DNA of 64,000 bases, from contig OY782506.1 in the NCBI GenBank assembly GCA_963677755.1, forward strand, positions 1,302,001-1,366,000. The letters are read 5' to 3'. Position 1 is the stretch's first letter. Every line of letters begins with the position of its first letter. Under the pieces are notes generated by a model. That model did not search any database, was not told the DNA's origin, and saw only the letters and a program-made list of their open reading frames with translations. This DNA comes from JAIOSF01 sp963677755 (GTDB lineage Bacteria; Campylobacterota; Campylobacteria; Campylobacterales; Arcobacteraceae). A program made the translations under genes and the position numbers. This document shows positions 44,579 through 53,129 of this stretch, piece after piece.

Positions 44579-45607
44579 ATGAATAAACTAACACTAAAAG
44601 ATGAACTAACCGACTTCTTACTATACACTACACCAAATAATGACATAAAAGTAGAAACATATCTACACAATGAAACTTTATGGCTACCTCAAAAAAGAAT
44701 AGCAGAACTTTTTGGTGTACAAAGACCAGCTATAACAAAGCATTTAAAAAACATATTTGAAAGTGGAGAGTTAATTGAAGAAGAGGTTAGTTCCATTTTG
44801 GAACATACCACTACACACGGTGCAATAGAGGGAAAAACCCAAACACAAGAAGTGAAATATTACAACCTTGACGCAATTTTATCTGTTGGTTATCGTGTAA
44901 ACTCTTCAAAAGCTACACAGTTTAGAATATGGGCTACTAAAATATTAAAAGAGTATATCATCAAAGGCTTTGCTATGGATGATGACAAAATGAAAAATGG
45001 TCACTATTTTGGAAAAGACTATTTTAAAGAACTACTTGAAAGAGTTCGTTCAATTCGCACAAGTGAAAGACGCATATATCAACAAATCACAGATATATTT
45101 GCAGAGTGTAGTATAGACTATGATAAAAACTCTCAAACTACAAAAGATTTTTATGCAACCGTTCAAAATAAATTTTACTTTGCAATAAATGGACAAACAT
45201 CAGCTGAGATAATTTATAAAAATGCAGACAAAACAAAACCATTTATGGGACTTCAAACTTGGAAAAATTCACCAGAGGGAAGAGTTTTAAAATCTGATAC
45301 TATAATAGCAAAAAACTATCTTAGTATTGATGAGATAAAAGATTTAGAAAGTGCCATAAGTGGATATTTTGATTATATTGAAAGAATTATAAAAAATCAT
45401 ACAACTTTTACTATGGAAAGCTTATCTCATTCAGTCAATAAATTTCTAGACTTCAATGAGTATAAAGTACTTGAAAACAATGGCACAATCTCCCGAAGCC
45501 AAGCAGAACAAAAAGCCTTTAGTGAATATGAAGAGTTTAATAAAACTCAAAAAATAGAATCAGATTTTGATAAAGAGATGAAAAAGATATTAGAAAAAAG
45601 CAAGTAA
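44579..45607 (+). CDS. RhuM-family protein (virulence RhuM)
   Basis: 342 residues from ATG 44579, chosen for the GGAG eight bases upstream; an in-frame ATG at 44552 has none. The RhuM pattern is clear: VETYLHNETLWLPQKRIAELFGV, KYYNLDAILSVGYRVNS, TQFRIWATKILKEYIIKGF, then the long helical C-terminal half with RRIYQQITDIF. The first part contains an HTH-like helix pair (RIAELFGVQRPAITKHLKN). RhuM proteins occur sporadically, often in islands and near restriction or toxin genes; their molecular role is unsettled. It stands alone here. Confidence 0.88.
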   Translation: MNKLTLKDELTDFLLYTTPNNDIKVETYLHNETLWLPQKRIAELFGVQRPAITKHLKNIFESGELIEEEVSSILEHTTTHGAIEGKTQTQEVKYYNLDAILSVGYRVNSSKATQFRIWATKILKEYIIKGFAMDDDKMKNGHYFGKDYFKELLERVRSIRTSERRIYQQITDIFAECSIDYDKNSQTTKDFYATVQNKFYFAINGQTSAEIIYKNADKTKPFMGLQTWKNSPEGRVLKSDTIIAKNYLSIDEIKDLESAISGYFDYIERIIKNHTTFTMESLSHSVNKFLDFNEYKVLENNGTISRSQAEQKAFSEYEEFNKTQKIESDFDKEMKKILEKSK

Positions 45608-45720
45608 TATTATTAATTTAATTATCAAGCTCTTTTAAAGTAACATAAGTTTTAAAAGTTAAACCAACTCTTCATCTCAATATCTCATCTTTAATTTTCA
45701 TAAAAAATTTATTTTATCTT

Positions 45721-46434
45721 TTATTGTCCAACTGATTGAGCAAATTGTTTTTCTACACCTTTTGGATCTTTTTCCAGTCCCTCTTTTATAGACTTTGCAA
45801 AATCATCTGGATACACTTCTTCTTGATTTGTTTCTAGTGCTTTTATAATCTCTACTGCAATGTCTTTTGGAGATGCTTTTGGCATGCTTTCGTCTGGTGT
45901 CATTTTTGTATCTATTGGACCTGGTAACACTTCTAATACTTGGATAGATTTTGAACTCATTTCTGCACGCATTGCTTGAGTTAATGAGTGTAAAGCACTT
46001 TTTGAAGCACAGTATAGACCCATAATAGGAAGATTGCAAAGTGCTAAAATAGATGTGATATTTACTATTGCACCATCTTTATTTATCTTATTTTCTAAAA
46101 GTTGTGTTACTTTGAGAGTACCATTCACATTGATAGTAAAGTCACTATTTTCTTCATCAAATACTCTTTTCCCACTATTTACCCCAGCATTATTGATAAG
46201 TAAATCTATGTTTTCTATTTTCGTTAAATTATTCTCTAATGTTTTAGTATTTGATAAGTCAAGTTCTATTAAAGTTATTTTAGCAGATAGTGTTTCTAAA
46301 TATTTTTCACTCTTTAGAACTCTTACACCACAATATATTTTTTCAATACCTTTTTCTAACAGCTCTTTTACTATTGCAACACCTAATCCACCATTTGCAC
46401 CAGTTACTAATGCTATTTTATTTTCTAAATCCAT
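45721..46434 (-). CDS. short-chain dehydrogenase/reductase
   Basis: 237 residues, classical SDR. TGANGGLGVAIVKE binds the dinucleotide, LINNAGVNSG is the structural motif, and the catalytic set is Ser in NITSIL plus YCASK. It is soluble. The substrate is unknown. It faces away from the chemoreceptor gene; the 41-bp repeat lies about 40 bases upstream of its start. Confidence 0.9.
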   Translation of the reverse strand: MDLENKIALVTGANGGLGVAIVKELLEKGIEKIYCGVRVLKSEKYLETLSAKITLIELDLSNTKTLENNLTKIENIDLLINNAGVNSGKRVFDEENSDFTINVNGTLKVTQLLENKINKDGAIVNITSILALCNLPIMGLYCASKSALHSLTQAMRAEMSSKSIQVLEVLPGPIDTKMTPDESMPKASPKDIAVEIIKALETNQEEVYPDDFAKSIKEGLEKDPKGVEKQFAQSVGQ

Positions 46435-46474
46435 TTCAAATCCTAATGTTAAATATACTTAGAAAGTATATAAC

Positions 46475-46515
46475 AAAATAAATTTTATAAAACTTTAAAT
46501 CATCTTTACTAAAAT
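46475..46515 (+). repeat. 41-bp direct repeat, left copy
   Basis: The sequence starting AAAATAAATTTTATAAAAC and ending CTAAAAT recurs at 48651-48691 with one mismatch (A here, G there, in TTTRCTAAAAT). The two copies bracket the chemoreceptor gene. They lie 2,176 bp apart in the same orientation. Confidence 0.85.
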
Positions 46516-46658
46516 ATTTACATAACTTACAACTATATATAAAAGAATTATTTCATCTTTTTAATTACAGAACTAGTGACTTTTTTATGTTTACAAAGAA
46601 GCAAAAGGGAAGAGACAACCTTTTTATAAAATGCTATAAATAAGCTATTAAGTTATAT

Positions 46659-46664
46659 TATAAT
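46659..46664 (+). promoter_or_regulatory. -10 box of the chemoreceptor gene
   Basis: A perfect TATAAT in TTATATTATAATTTC lies 24 bases before the chemoreceptor ATG, followed by the strong ribosome site AAAAGGAATT. The remaining intergenic stretch 46516-46650 is AT-rich and I see no other element in it. Confidence 0.5.
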
Positions 46665-46688
46665 TTCATCTTCAAAAGGAATTACAAT

Positions 46689-48611
46689 ATGAACACTCTA
46701 AAATCAAAGCTATTAGCTACATCAATATTACCACTTGTCATATCCATGACACTTGTAGGTATCTTAAGTTTACTAACTTTTATCTCTAGCAACGAGAAGA
46801 TGTTAGAATTTTATGAAAAGGATATGATTCAAGAGAAACAACAGTTAATCAAAAACCAAATATTAACAGCAAAAAGCGTAATAGATTCTATTTTATCAAA
46901 ATATGATAACAAAGAGGAAGCAAAAGATGAAATAATAAATATACTTTCAGATATACGATATTTATCAAATAAAAGTGGGTATTTTTTTGCTTATGAAAAA
47001 AAAGGTGAAAATTTTCACTTTGCATTTCATGGTACAAAACCTAAACTAAATGGTAAAAAAACTGATATTACAGCTCCTGATATAAAAGGTTTTGCTTTTA
47101 GAAAAGCACTTATCCAAAGTGGTTCAAATGATAAATTTATAACATACCATTATAAAAAACCAAAAACAGAGAAAATATTAAAAAAAATAGCTTATGCGCA
47201 ATATATTCCAGAAATAAACTGGACACTTGTAACTGGAATTTATGTAGATGATGTTTATTCACAAATTGAAAAACTTGAAAAGAATAATACTACAGTTTTA
47301 ACTGCAACTATTATAAAATTTGTAGTTTTATCAAGTATATTATCTCTTGTTTCAATTTTACTAATTATTTTTGTTATAAAAAATGTATTTAACAAACCAT
47401 TATTAGCTTTTGAAAAAGGGATAAGTGGATTTTTTCAATACCTTAATCAGGAAACTGACAATGTCACTCCACTTGATGATACAAGAGATGATGAACTTGG
47501 TCAAATGTCAAAAATTGTCAATGAAAATATCAATAGAACTAAAATAAAAATTGATGAAGATAGAGAAACTATAGATAAAACTATCGCTGTGTTAGCAGAA
47601 TTTGAAAATGGAGACTTATCACAAAGAGTTACTGTAAGTACATCAAATCCTGCACTTAAAGAGTTAACAAGTTTACTTAATAAAATGGCAAATAATATTG
47701 AAAATAATATTGGAAATGTTTTAAAAGTATTAGAAGAATATTCTAATTATAACTATTTAAATACAGTTGACACTCATGGTATCAAAAAACATCTTTTAGA
47801 ACTTGCAAATGGGGTAAATTCTTTAGGAACTTCAATTACTCATATGTTAGTAGATAATAAACACAATGGTTTAACCCTGCAAGAAAGTTCAACTAAACTT
47901 TTAAACGATGTTGATACATTAAATATCTCTTCAAATGAAGCTGCATCTTCTTTGGAGCAAACAGCTGCAGCCTTAGAAGAGATAACATCAAATATGTCAA
48001 ATAATACAGAAAATGTAATAGAGATGGCAAACTATGCAAACGAGGTAACAAACTCTGTGCAAACAGGACAAACACTTGCAAGTCAAACAACAGTATCTAT
48101 GGATGCCATAAATAATGAAGTTATATCTATACATGAAGCGATAGATGTGATAGACCAAATTGCTTTTCAAACAAATATCTTAAGTTTAAACGCTGCTGTT
48201 GAAGCTGCAACTGCTGGTGAAGCTGGAAAAGGTTTTGCAGTTGTTGCACAAGAGGTACGAAACCTAGCTTCAAGATCTGCAGAAGCTGCAAACGAGATAA
48301 AAAAACTTGTAGAAAATGCAACTACGAAAGCAAATGATGGAAAAAATATAGCAAATAAAATGATTGATGGTTACTCAGAACTCAACCAAAGTATCACAAA
48401 AACAATTGAACTTATTTCAAATATTGAAAATGCAACAAAAGAGCAACAAGTGGGAATAGTACAAATTAATGATGCTGTAAATTTATTGGACCAACAAACA
48501 CAAAAAAATGCAATAGTTGCAAGTAATACAAAAAATATTGCCACACAAACACAAACTATCGCAAATACTATCGTTGACAATGCAAACAATAAAGAGTTCA
48601 AAGGGAAATAA
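46689..48611 (+). CDS. methyl-accepting chemotaxis protein with periplasmic Cache domain
   Basis: 640 residues. The order is: membrane helix 1 (about 8-30), a periplasmic single-Cache domain (about 40-200; SGYFFAYEKKGENFHF and INWTLVTGIYVDDVY are the sCache_2 marks), membrane helix 2 (about 208-235), HAMP, then the signalling domain. The hairpin tip is FQTNILSLNAAVEAATAGE followed by GKGFAVVAQEVR. It senses a small extracellular ligand and signals through CheA/CheW. A hairpin directly follows the stop, and a 41-bp direct repeat flanks the whole transcription unit. Confidence 0.93.
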   Translation: MNTLKSKLLATSILPLVISMTLVGILSLLTFISSNEKMLEFYEKDMIQEKQQLIKNQILTAKSVIDSILSKYDNKEEAKDEIINILSDIRYLSNKSGYFFAYEKKGENFHFAFHGTKPKLNGKKTDITAPDIKGFAFRKALIQSGSNDKFITYHYKKPKTEKILKKIAYAQYIPEINWTLVTGIYVDDVYSQIEKLEKNNTTVLTATIIKFVVLSSILSLVSILLIIFVIKNVFNKPLLAFEKGISGFFQYLNQETDNVTPLDDTRDDELGQMSKIVNENINRTKIKIDEDRETIDKTIAVLAEFENGDLSQRVTVSTSNPALKELTSLLNKMANNIENNIGNVLKVLEEYSNYNYLNTVDTHGIKKHLLELANGVNSLGTSITHMLVDNKHNGLTLQESSTKLLNDVDTLNISSNEAASSLEQTAAALEEITSNMSNNTENVIEMANYANEVTNSVQTGQTLASQTTVSMDAINNEVISIHEAIDVIDQIAFQTNILSLNAAVEAATAGEAGKGFAVVAQEVRNLASRSAEAANEIKKLVENATTKANDGKNIANKMIDGYSELNQSITKTIELISNIENATKEQQVGIVQINDAVNLLDQQTQKNAIVASNTKNIATQTQTIANTIVDNANNKEFKGK

Positions 48612-48638
48612 GTAAGATACAGTTTTCTGTAACCTTAC
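48612..48638 (+). terminator. hairpin after the chemoreceptor gene
   Basis: GTAAG-A-TACAG-TTTT-CTGTA-AC-CTTAC folds into a two-part stem of 5+5 pairs, starting at the base after the TAA stop. The following T-tract is poor (CTATTTCAATTT), so termination may be partial. Confidence 0.5.
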
Positions 48639-48650
48639 CTATTTCAATTT

Positions 48651-48691
48651 AAAATAAATTTTATAAAACTTTAAATCATCTTTGCTAAAAT
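48651..48691 (+). repeat. 41-bp direct repeat, right copy, containing the moxR-operon promoter
   Basis: This is the second copy of the repeat at 46475-46515. Its end TTTGCTAAAAT is an extended -10-like element (TGCTAAAAT, 48683-48691) about 30 bases before the ATPase gene, so this copy probably holds that operon's promoter. The left copy has TTTACTAAAAT, losing the TG. Confidence 0.75.
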
Positions 48692-48721
48692 CCATACATA
48701 TATAATAATTATGGATAAAAT

Positions 48722-49726
48722 ATGATAGCAACTGATTTAAATGAAGCACTAATACCACTTATTGATTCACAAATACCCACTTTCATATGGGGAAGTCCTG
48801 GTGTTGGGAAGTCATCTCTTGTAGCACAAATAGCCCAGCAAAAAGAGATGCAGTTTATAGATTTACGTCTTTCACTTCTTGACCCTACAGATTTAAGAGG
48901 GATTCCTTTTTTTGCAAAAGAGGAAAAAAAAGCGGTATGGGCTAAGCCTGAATTTTTACCAGATACAGACTCTACTGAATTTGGAATACTTTTTTTAGAT
49001 GAGATAAACTCTGCACCACCTACTATTCAAGCCGCTGCTTATCAGCTGATATTAGATAGAAAAATAGGTGAATATACTTTGCCACAAAACTATTCTATCA
49101 TAGCTGCTGGAAACTATGAAACAGATAGAGGAGTTACTTATCGTATGCCTACACCTTTGGCAAATAGATTTGTACACTTAAACTTTGATTTGGATTTTGA
49201 GAGTTGGAAACTTTGGGCTTATAAAAATAATATGGATAAAAAAATCATCTCTTATCTTAGTTATAAACCAAGTGACCTTTTTATGTTTGACCCAAAAAGT
49301 AAAAGTAAATCATTTGCCACTCCTAGAAGTTGGAAATTTGTAAATGATATACTTAAATCAAATGTAAAAGAACAACTCCTAGAAAATGTAATTAGTGGTG
49401 CGATAGGAAAAGATACTGCCCAAGAGTTTTTAAACTATAGTAAAGTGATGCATGAACTCCCAAATATAGAAGATATATTAGCGGGAAATGAAGTAGAAAT
49501 ACCTACAAAAAACTCTGCACTTTATGCTCTTTGTGTAGGAATTGTTTATGCTCTTAAAGATAATTTTTCAACACAAAACCTTACAAATGTTTTGCATTTT
49601 TCACTGAAACTTGATGGAGAATTTACTATATTATTAGTTAGAGATATGCAAAAAGATGACATAGATGTGGAAAGTAGCCCAGCATGGAAAAGTTGGGTAG
49701 ATGAGCATAGATTTTTATTAAATTAA
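48722..49726 (+). CDS. MoxR-type AAA+ ATPase
   Basis: 334 residues. Walker A GSPGVGKSSLVAQ, then DLRLSLLDPTDLRG, Walker B ILFLDEINSAPP, sensor 1 IIAAGNYETDRG and the arginine-containing MPTPLANRFVHL are typical of MoxR ATPases, which act as chaperones for VWA-domain partners. The VWA gene starts one base after its stop. The client of this pair is unknown. Confidence 0.9.
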   Translation: MIATDLNEALIPLIDSQIPTFIWGSPGVGKSSLVAQIAQQKEMQFIDLRLSLLDPTDLRGIPFFAKEEKKAVWAKPEFLPDTDSTEFGILFLDEINSAPPTIQAAAYQLILDRKIGEYTLPQNYSIIAAGNYETDRGVTYRMPTPLANRFVHLNFDLDFESWKLWAYKNNMDKKIISYLSYKPSDLFMFDPKSKSKSFATPRSWKFVNDILKSNVKEQLLENVISGAIGKDTAQEFLNYSKVMHELPNIEDILAGNEVEIPTKNSALYALCVGIVYALKDNFSTQNLTNVLHFSLKLDGEFTILLVRDMQKDDIDVESSPAWKSWVDEHRFLLN

Positions 49727-49727
49727 C

Positions 49728-50822
49728 ATGAATCAAATTGAGCAACGAATCAAACAAGTCAAAGCTAATCTTTTATTAGAACAGCCCTACTTTGGTTCAG
49801 TCTCTGCTATACAAAAACCAAAACTAAACGAAGATATACAAACCTTTGCTTCAACTCCTGAAAACTTTGAATACAATGATGATTATATAAACTCTTTAGA
49901 TGATGAAGAGTTGAGTTTTCTTCTTACAAACTCAGCTATGCACCAAACATTAGGATATGAAAATAGAAAAGAGGGTCGCATGGATTGGCTTTGGACTATG
50001 GCTCAAGATTATGCTATAAACTCACTTTTAGTGAACAATGGACTAAAACTACCAGAACTTTTACTTTATGATGAAAGATTTGACACTTTAAGTAGTGAAG
50101 CTATCTATAAAATACTTGAAGAGGAGATTGATGAAGATAAACATACCCCAAAAGAGGTGGAAAATATCCGTTATGAAAAAATGCCAGAGATTAATGAATA
50201 CGATCAAGACCCAGTTGATACCCAAGATCTAAATCAACAACTTTTAAATAAAGCAAAACTTCAAGGGGATTTACCACTTGGTATTGAGATATTAGTACCA
50301 CATTTAGACAATGCAACTATATCTTGGGAAGATGAACTCTATACTATTATAGAAAATAGTGTTAAATTTGACTACGCGTTGTTTCCCCCAAATAAACGGT
50401 ATATTTCACAAGATATGGCTCTTCCTAGTTTGAGTGGAACTAGAACAAAACTTGTTATTGCTATAGATAGTTCAGGTTCTATTGATGGGGTACTTTTAGG
50501 AAAGTTTCTAAGTGAAGTGGAGTCTATTATGAATAGTTTTGTTGATTTTGAGATAGATTTACTAATAGCAGATGCAAAAGTACAAGAGCATCATATTTTA
50601 TATGCAGGAGATGAGCTAGAATACACCATCAAAGGTGGTGGAGGTACAAACTTTGAAGAGACATTTAAATACTGTGACGAAAATATAGACAATATAACAC
50701 TCTTTTTGTATTTTACAGATGGATTTGGGAAAATGCCACAAGAGGAACCAACCTTTGATGTTGTTTGGGTATGTGATAACAATGAAGCAATATTTTCTTT
50801 TGGTAAAGTTCTACCATTATAA
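49728..50822 (+). CDS. VWA-domain protein with degenerate metallopeptidase-like N-domain (DUF2201 type)
   Basis: 364 residues. The C-terminal domain (about 235-364) is a VWA fold with an intact MIDAS start VIAIDSSGSIDG and GGGGTNFEETF. The N-terminal half resembles the DUF2201 metallopeptidase-like domain: an SAMHQTLGYENRKEGR segment then WTMAQDYAINSLLV. Where relatives have an HExxH-type zinc site, this one reads NSAMHQTLGY, so the catalytic Glu is missing and peptidase activity is unlikely. It is coupled to the MoxR ATPase and followed after 21 bases by the HD gene. Confidence 0.82.
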   Translation: MNQIEQRIKQVKANLLLEQPYFGSVSAIQKPKLNEDIQTFASTPENFEYNDDYINSLDDEELSFLLTNSAMHQTLGYENRKEGRMDWLWTMAQDYAINSLLVNNGLKLPELLLYDERFDTLSSEAIYKILEEEIDEDKHTPKEVENIRYEKMPEINEYDQDPVDTQDLNQQLLNKAKLQGDLPLGIEILVPHLDNATISWEDELYTIIENSVKFDYALFPPNKRYISQDMALPSLSGTRTKLVIAIDSSGSIDGVLLGKFLSEVESIMNSFVDFEIDLLIADAKVQEHHILYAGDELEYTIKGGGGTNFEETFKYCDENIDNITLFLYFTDGFGKMPQEEPTFDVVWVCDNNEAIFSFGKVLPL

Positions 50823-50843
50823 AAGTTTAGATACAATTCTTTT

Positions 50844-51311
50844 ATGAAATCTTCAACAATCAATAACTCAATCTTCTCAAAAGTATTTTGGATAACATTA
50901 TTATTTAAACAAAACCATTACCATAAATATGGGGTACTTCTACATACATTAAAAGTTATTTGGGGAGTTATAAAAGCAAAAGATTTTAAGTTTTTAGCTG
51001 CTGGAATTTTTCACGATATAGGGAAACCTTTTGTAGCGTATCAAGATGATGAAGATATATTAGTAGGGGAATACTCTTTTACAGACCACGAAGAGAGAAG
51101 TTACCAAATAGTGAAAAACTGGTTTTTCTTGAGTGATTGGACTAAAAATATAATACGATATCACTATATTATAAGAGATATACAAAACTCAAAAAGAAAA
51201 GGCTTATTTGATAGACTAGAAAGACTTGAAACTGCTTATGCCACTTTAGATGATGATTTTATAAAAGAGTTAGAGATATTTTTGGTTTATGATGATTATG
51301 GAAAAAGTTAA
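50844..51311 (+). CDS. HD-domain phosphohydrolase-like protein
   Basis: 155 residues. Metal-binding HD pattern: His in LLHTLKV, the doublet in IFHDIGKPF, His in FTDHEERSY and His in IRYHYIIRD. It belongs to the HD superfamily, possibly a nucleotide phosphohydrolase; the substrate is unknown. It is the third gene of the MoxR-VWA unit. Its stop lies inside a perfect 13-bp inverted repeat that should end transcription from both sides. Confidence 0.82.
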   Translation: MKSSTINNSIFSKVFWITLLFKQNHYHKYGVLLHTLKVIWGVIKAKDFKFLAAGIFHDIGKPFVAYQDDEDILVGEYSFTDHEERSYQIVKNWFFLSDWTKNIIRYHYIIRDIQNSKRKGLFDRLERLETAYATLDDDFIKELEIFLVYDDYGKS

Positions 51312-51330
51312 ATAATTCTTTTTCCATAAT
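51295..51330. terminator. bidirectional terminator hairpin between the HD gene and hsp20
   Basis: ATTATGGAAAAAG (51295-51307) and CTTTTTCCATAAT (51318-51330) form a perfect 13-bp stem with a 10-base loop. It has A/T-rich flanks on both arms and spans the end of the plus-strand HD gene, just before the stop of the minus-strand gene. This fits a shared terminator of convergent genes. Confidence 0.75.
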
Positions 51331-51337
51331 GTGAAGA

Positions 51338-51850
51338 TTAGTTTATAGGGAGTATTTTTACCTTATTTTTAATCTTTTTACTATCTTTGGTTACAACTAC
51401 TTTTAAAATACCATTATTATGTGTTACTGCTATTTTTTCTCTATCTATATCATCAGGCAAAGAGATACTTCTACTAAATGAACCATAAAATCTCTCCTGT
51501 CTTACCATATCTTTCTTTTCATCTTTTGTAAGTTCTTTTTTTTCACCACTTACTTTAAGTATATTATGTTCATCTATTGATACTTTTATATTTTCTTTAT
51601 CAATACCTGCTAACTCAAATTCAAAAGTATATTTTTTGTCATTTTCAAACAAATTCATCTTTGGATAAGTGCTATTAAGTATATTTATCTTATATCTTGA
51701 AGAAGGTATCGCAAAAAAACTATCTTCATTGAAGAATTTTTCTATCTCTTTGTCAAAATTAGTATTAAAACTGTCACTAAACAAACTTGTTGCACTTAAA
51801 CTACTTGCCAAACACAATCCAATTGCGGATAAGATTATCTTATTTTTCAT
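51338..51850 (-). CDS. Hsp20/alpha-crystallin small heat-shock protein with signal peptide
   Basis: 170 residues. The alpha-crystallin domain (about 65-165) has FEFELAGIDKENIKVSIDE, SGEKKE, RQERFYGSFSRSISLPDDID and VTHNNGILKVVV (the G-I-L box). Unlike normal cytoplasmic family members, the N-terminus is a clear signal peptide: KNK, a hydrophobic run IILSAIGLCLASSLSA and a plausible cut after LSA. It is thus predicted to be a periplasmic holdase chaperone. A sigma-70 promoter and an overlapping CIRCE operator lie 60-105 bases upstream, implying HrcA repression and heat induction. Confidence 0.88.
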   Translation of the reverse strand: MKNKIILSAIGLCLASSLSATSLFSDSFNTNFDKEIEKFFNEDSFFAIPSSRYKINILNSTYPKMNLFENDKKYTFEFELAGIDKENIKVSIDEHNILKVSGEKKELTKDEKKDMVRQERFYGSFSRSISLPDDIDREKIAVTHNNGILKVVVTKDSKKIKNKVKILPIN

Positions 51851-51911
51851 GTACTAGTTCCTTTTTATTTAATATTAATTAAGTTAAATGTCTCTTTTTA
51901 ACTTCAGAAAA

Positions 51912-51941
51912 ATTATAACAAAATTTTTTAGCACTTGTCAA
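51912..51941 (-). promoter_or_regulatory. sigma-70 promoter of hsp20
   Basis: Read on the minus strand: -35 TTGACA (51941-51936), an 18-base spacer, and -10 TATAAT (51917-51912), both perfect hexamers. The -35 lies in the CIRCE spacer and left arm. The leader to the ATG would be about 55 bases and carries the ribosome site AAGGAA. Confidence 0.85.
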
Positions 51942-51954
51942 TACAGAGTGCTAA
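51928..51954. promoter_or_regulatory. CIRCE operator (HrcA-binding inverted repeat)
   Basis: TTAGCACTT - 9 bases - GAGTGCTAA. This matches the CIRCE consensus (TTAGCACTC-N9-GAGTGCTAA) with one mismatch at the last base of the left arm. It overlaps the -35 box of hsp20, where a bound repressor would block RNA polymerase. The hrcA gene itself is not in the window. Confidence 0.9.
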
Positions 51955-52070
51955 TTATAACTTTCAATTTTTATGAAAATTTAAGATTTTTTACTCGTTA
52001 CAGCAATAATAAATCTACTCCTAAATGGTTCTGTGGCATAATTCCTATCACATTTAGTTCAAGGGAAATT

Positions 52071-53129
52071 ATGATTAAAAATATCACAGGAAATATTGAC
52101 TTTATAGAAAATCTTAGAGGAAAACGGGCAACTTTTATGTTGGCTCTTTCAAACACCAATACCGCTAAAACAGAAGGAATCACACAAGCTGGAATTCCAG
52201 GACTCATACACCTAACCCCTACTCTTGATAGTGAATTTGTAACTACAGGAGAGGTGCGAAGTCTTGATAATATTGCAGCCACTGCTAAAGGTGTTCCAAC
52301 TCCAGCTTTAATAACTAGAGCTATCCATCTTTTACACCCATATAATGATATTGAACTTTTAAATTTAGGTCTTGAAGTAACTCCCAAACTACAATACTTT
52401 ACAACACACAACTTTGATATAGATCCAAGTGGAAGTATAGATACAAATGCAAATATAGATGCACAAACTATTTTCCAAAAAGCTTTAGAGTTTGGACAAA
52501 ATTATCAATGTAAAAATGATTATATAATTTTAGGTGAATCAGTTCCAAGTGGTACAACTACAGCAAAAGCAACCGCTTTAGGATTGGGTTATAATTGTGA
52601 TGATATGTTTAGTAGTAGTTTTAAAAATGTTCCTAACGATATAAGAGAAACTACTATTAAAAAAGCTTTGGAAAATCTTGCAAAAGATGATGATATATTT
52701 ACTATATTAGGTAAAGTATCTGATAATATGCTTATCTTTAATGCTGGTTTTATATTAGGATTAAATAACAAAATCCCACTTATTTTAGCAGGTGGAACAC
52801 AGATGGCATGTGTACTTTTAATAGTAAATAAAATTTTAGAGATGATGGGAGCAGAATTTGACACTTCAAATCTAAGTTTGTGTACTACAAAATGGGTAGT
52901 CCAAGATAAAAACAGTGATATAAAAGCTATTCTTGAGTTACTAACTTTTGATATAAATAGTTATTTCGTAGATTTTGACTTCTCATTATCAAATCACCCT
53001 GCTTTAAAACTCTATGATGAAGGTGAAGCAAAAGAGGGAGTTGGAGCTGGAGCTGCTTTAGCTTATGGAGTTTTAAATGGGTTGGATAAAGAAAAAATAA
53101 CTTGTAAAGTAGAAGAGTTCTTACTATAG
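52071..53129 (+). CDS. cobT: CobT-type nicotinate-nucleotide phosphoribosyltransferase (TIGR00303-like)
   Basis: 352 residues from ATG 52071, chosen for the AAGGGAAATT site and because homologous-looking sequence begins there (ENLRGKRATFMLALSNT). The frame is open up to 51888, but that extension runs through the CIRCE region and lacks family features. Motifs are AGIPGLIHLTPTLDSEFV, VPTPALITRAIHLL, GESVPSGTTTAKATALGLGY and LAGGTQMACVL. It activates the lower ligand base for cobalamin nucleotide-loop assembly. The cobU ATG follows the stop directly. Confidence 0.85.
   Translation: MIKNITGNIDFIENLRGKRATFMLALSNTNTAKTEGITQAGIPGLIHLTPTLDSEFVTTGEVRSLDNIAATAKGVPTPALITRAIHLLHPYNDIELLNLGLEVTPKLQYFTTHNFDIDPSGSIDTNANIDAQTIFQKALEFGQNYQCKNDYIILGESVPSGTTTAKATALGLGYNCDDMFSSSFKNVPNDIRETTIKKALENLAKDDDIFTILGKVSDNMLIFNAGFILGLNNKIPLILAGGTQMACVLLIVNKILEMMGAEFDTSNLSLCTTKWVVQDKNSDIKAILELLTFDINSYFVDFDFSLSNHPALKLYDEGEAKEGVGAGAALAYGVLNGLDKEKITCKVEEFLL

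Noticed and set aside
51888..52070. N-terminal extension of cobT to 51888
   Set aside because: It would run through the CIRCE operator and lacks family sequence; ATG 52071 has a good ribosome site.
51955..52070. Cobalamin riboswitch upstream of cobT
   Set aside because: No B12-box-like core or long structured leader was seen by eye; the stretch is short and AT-rich.
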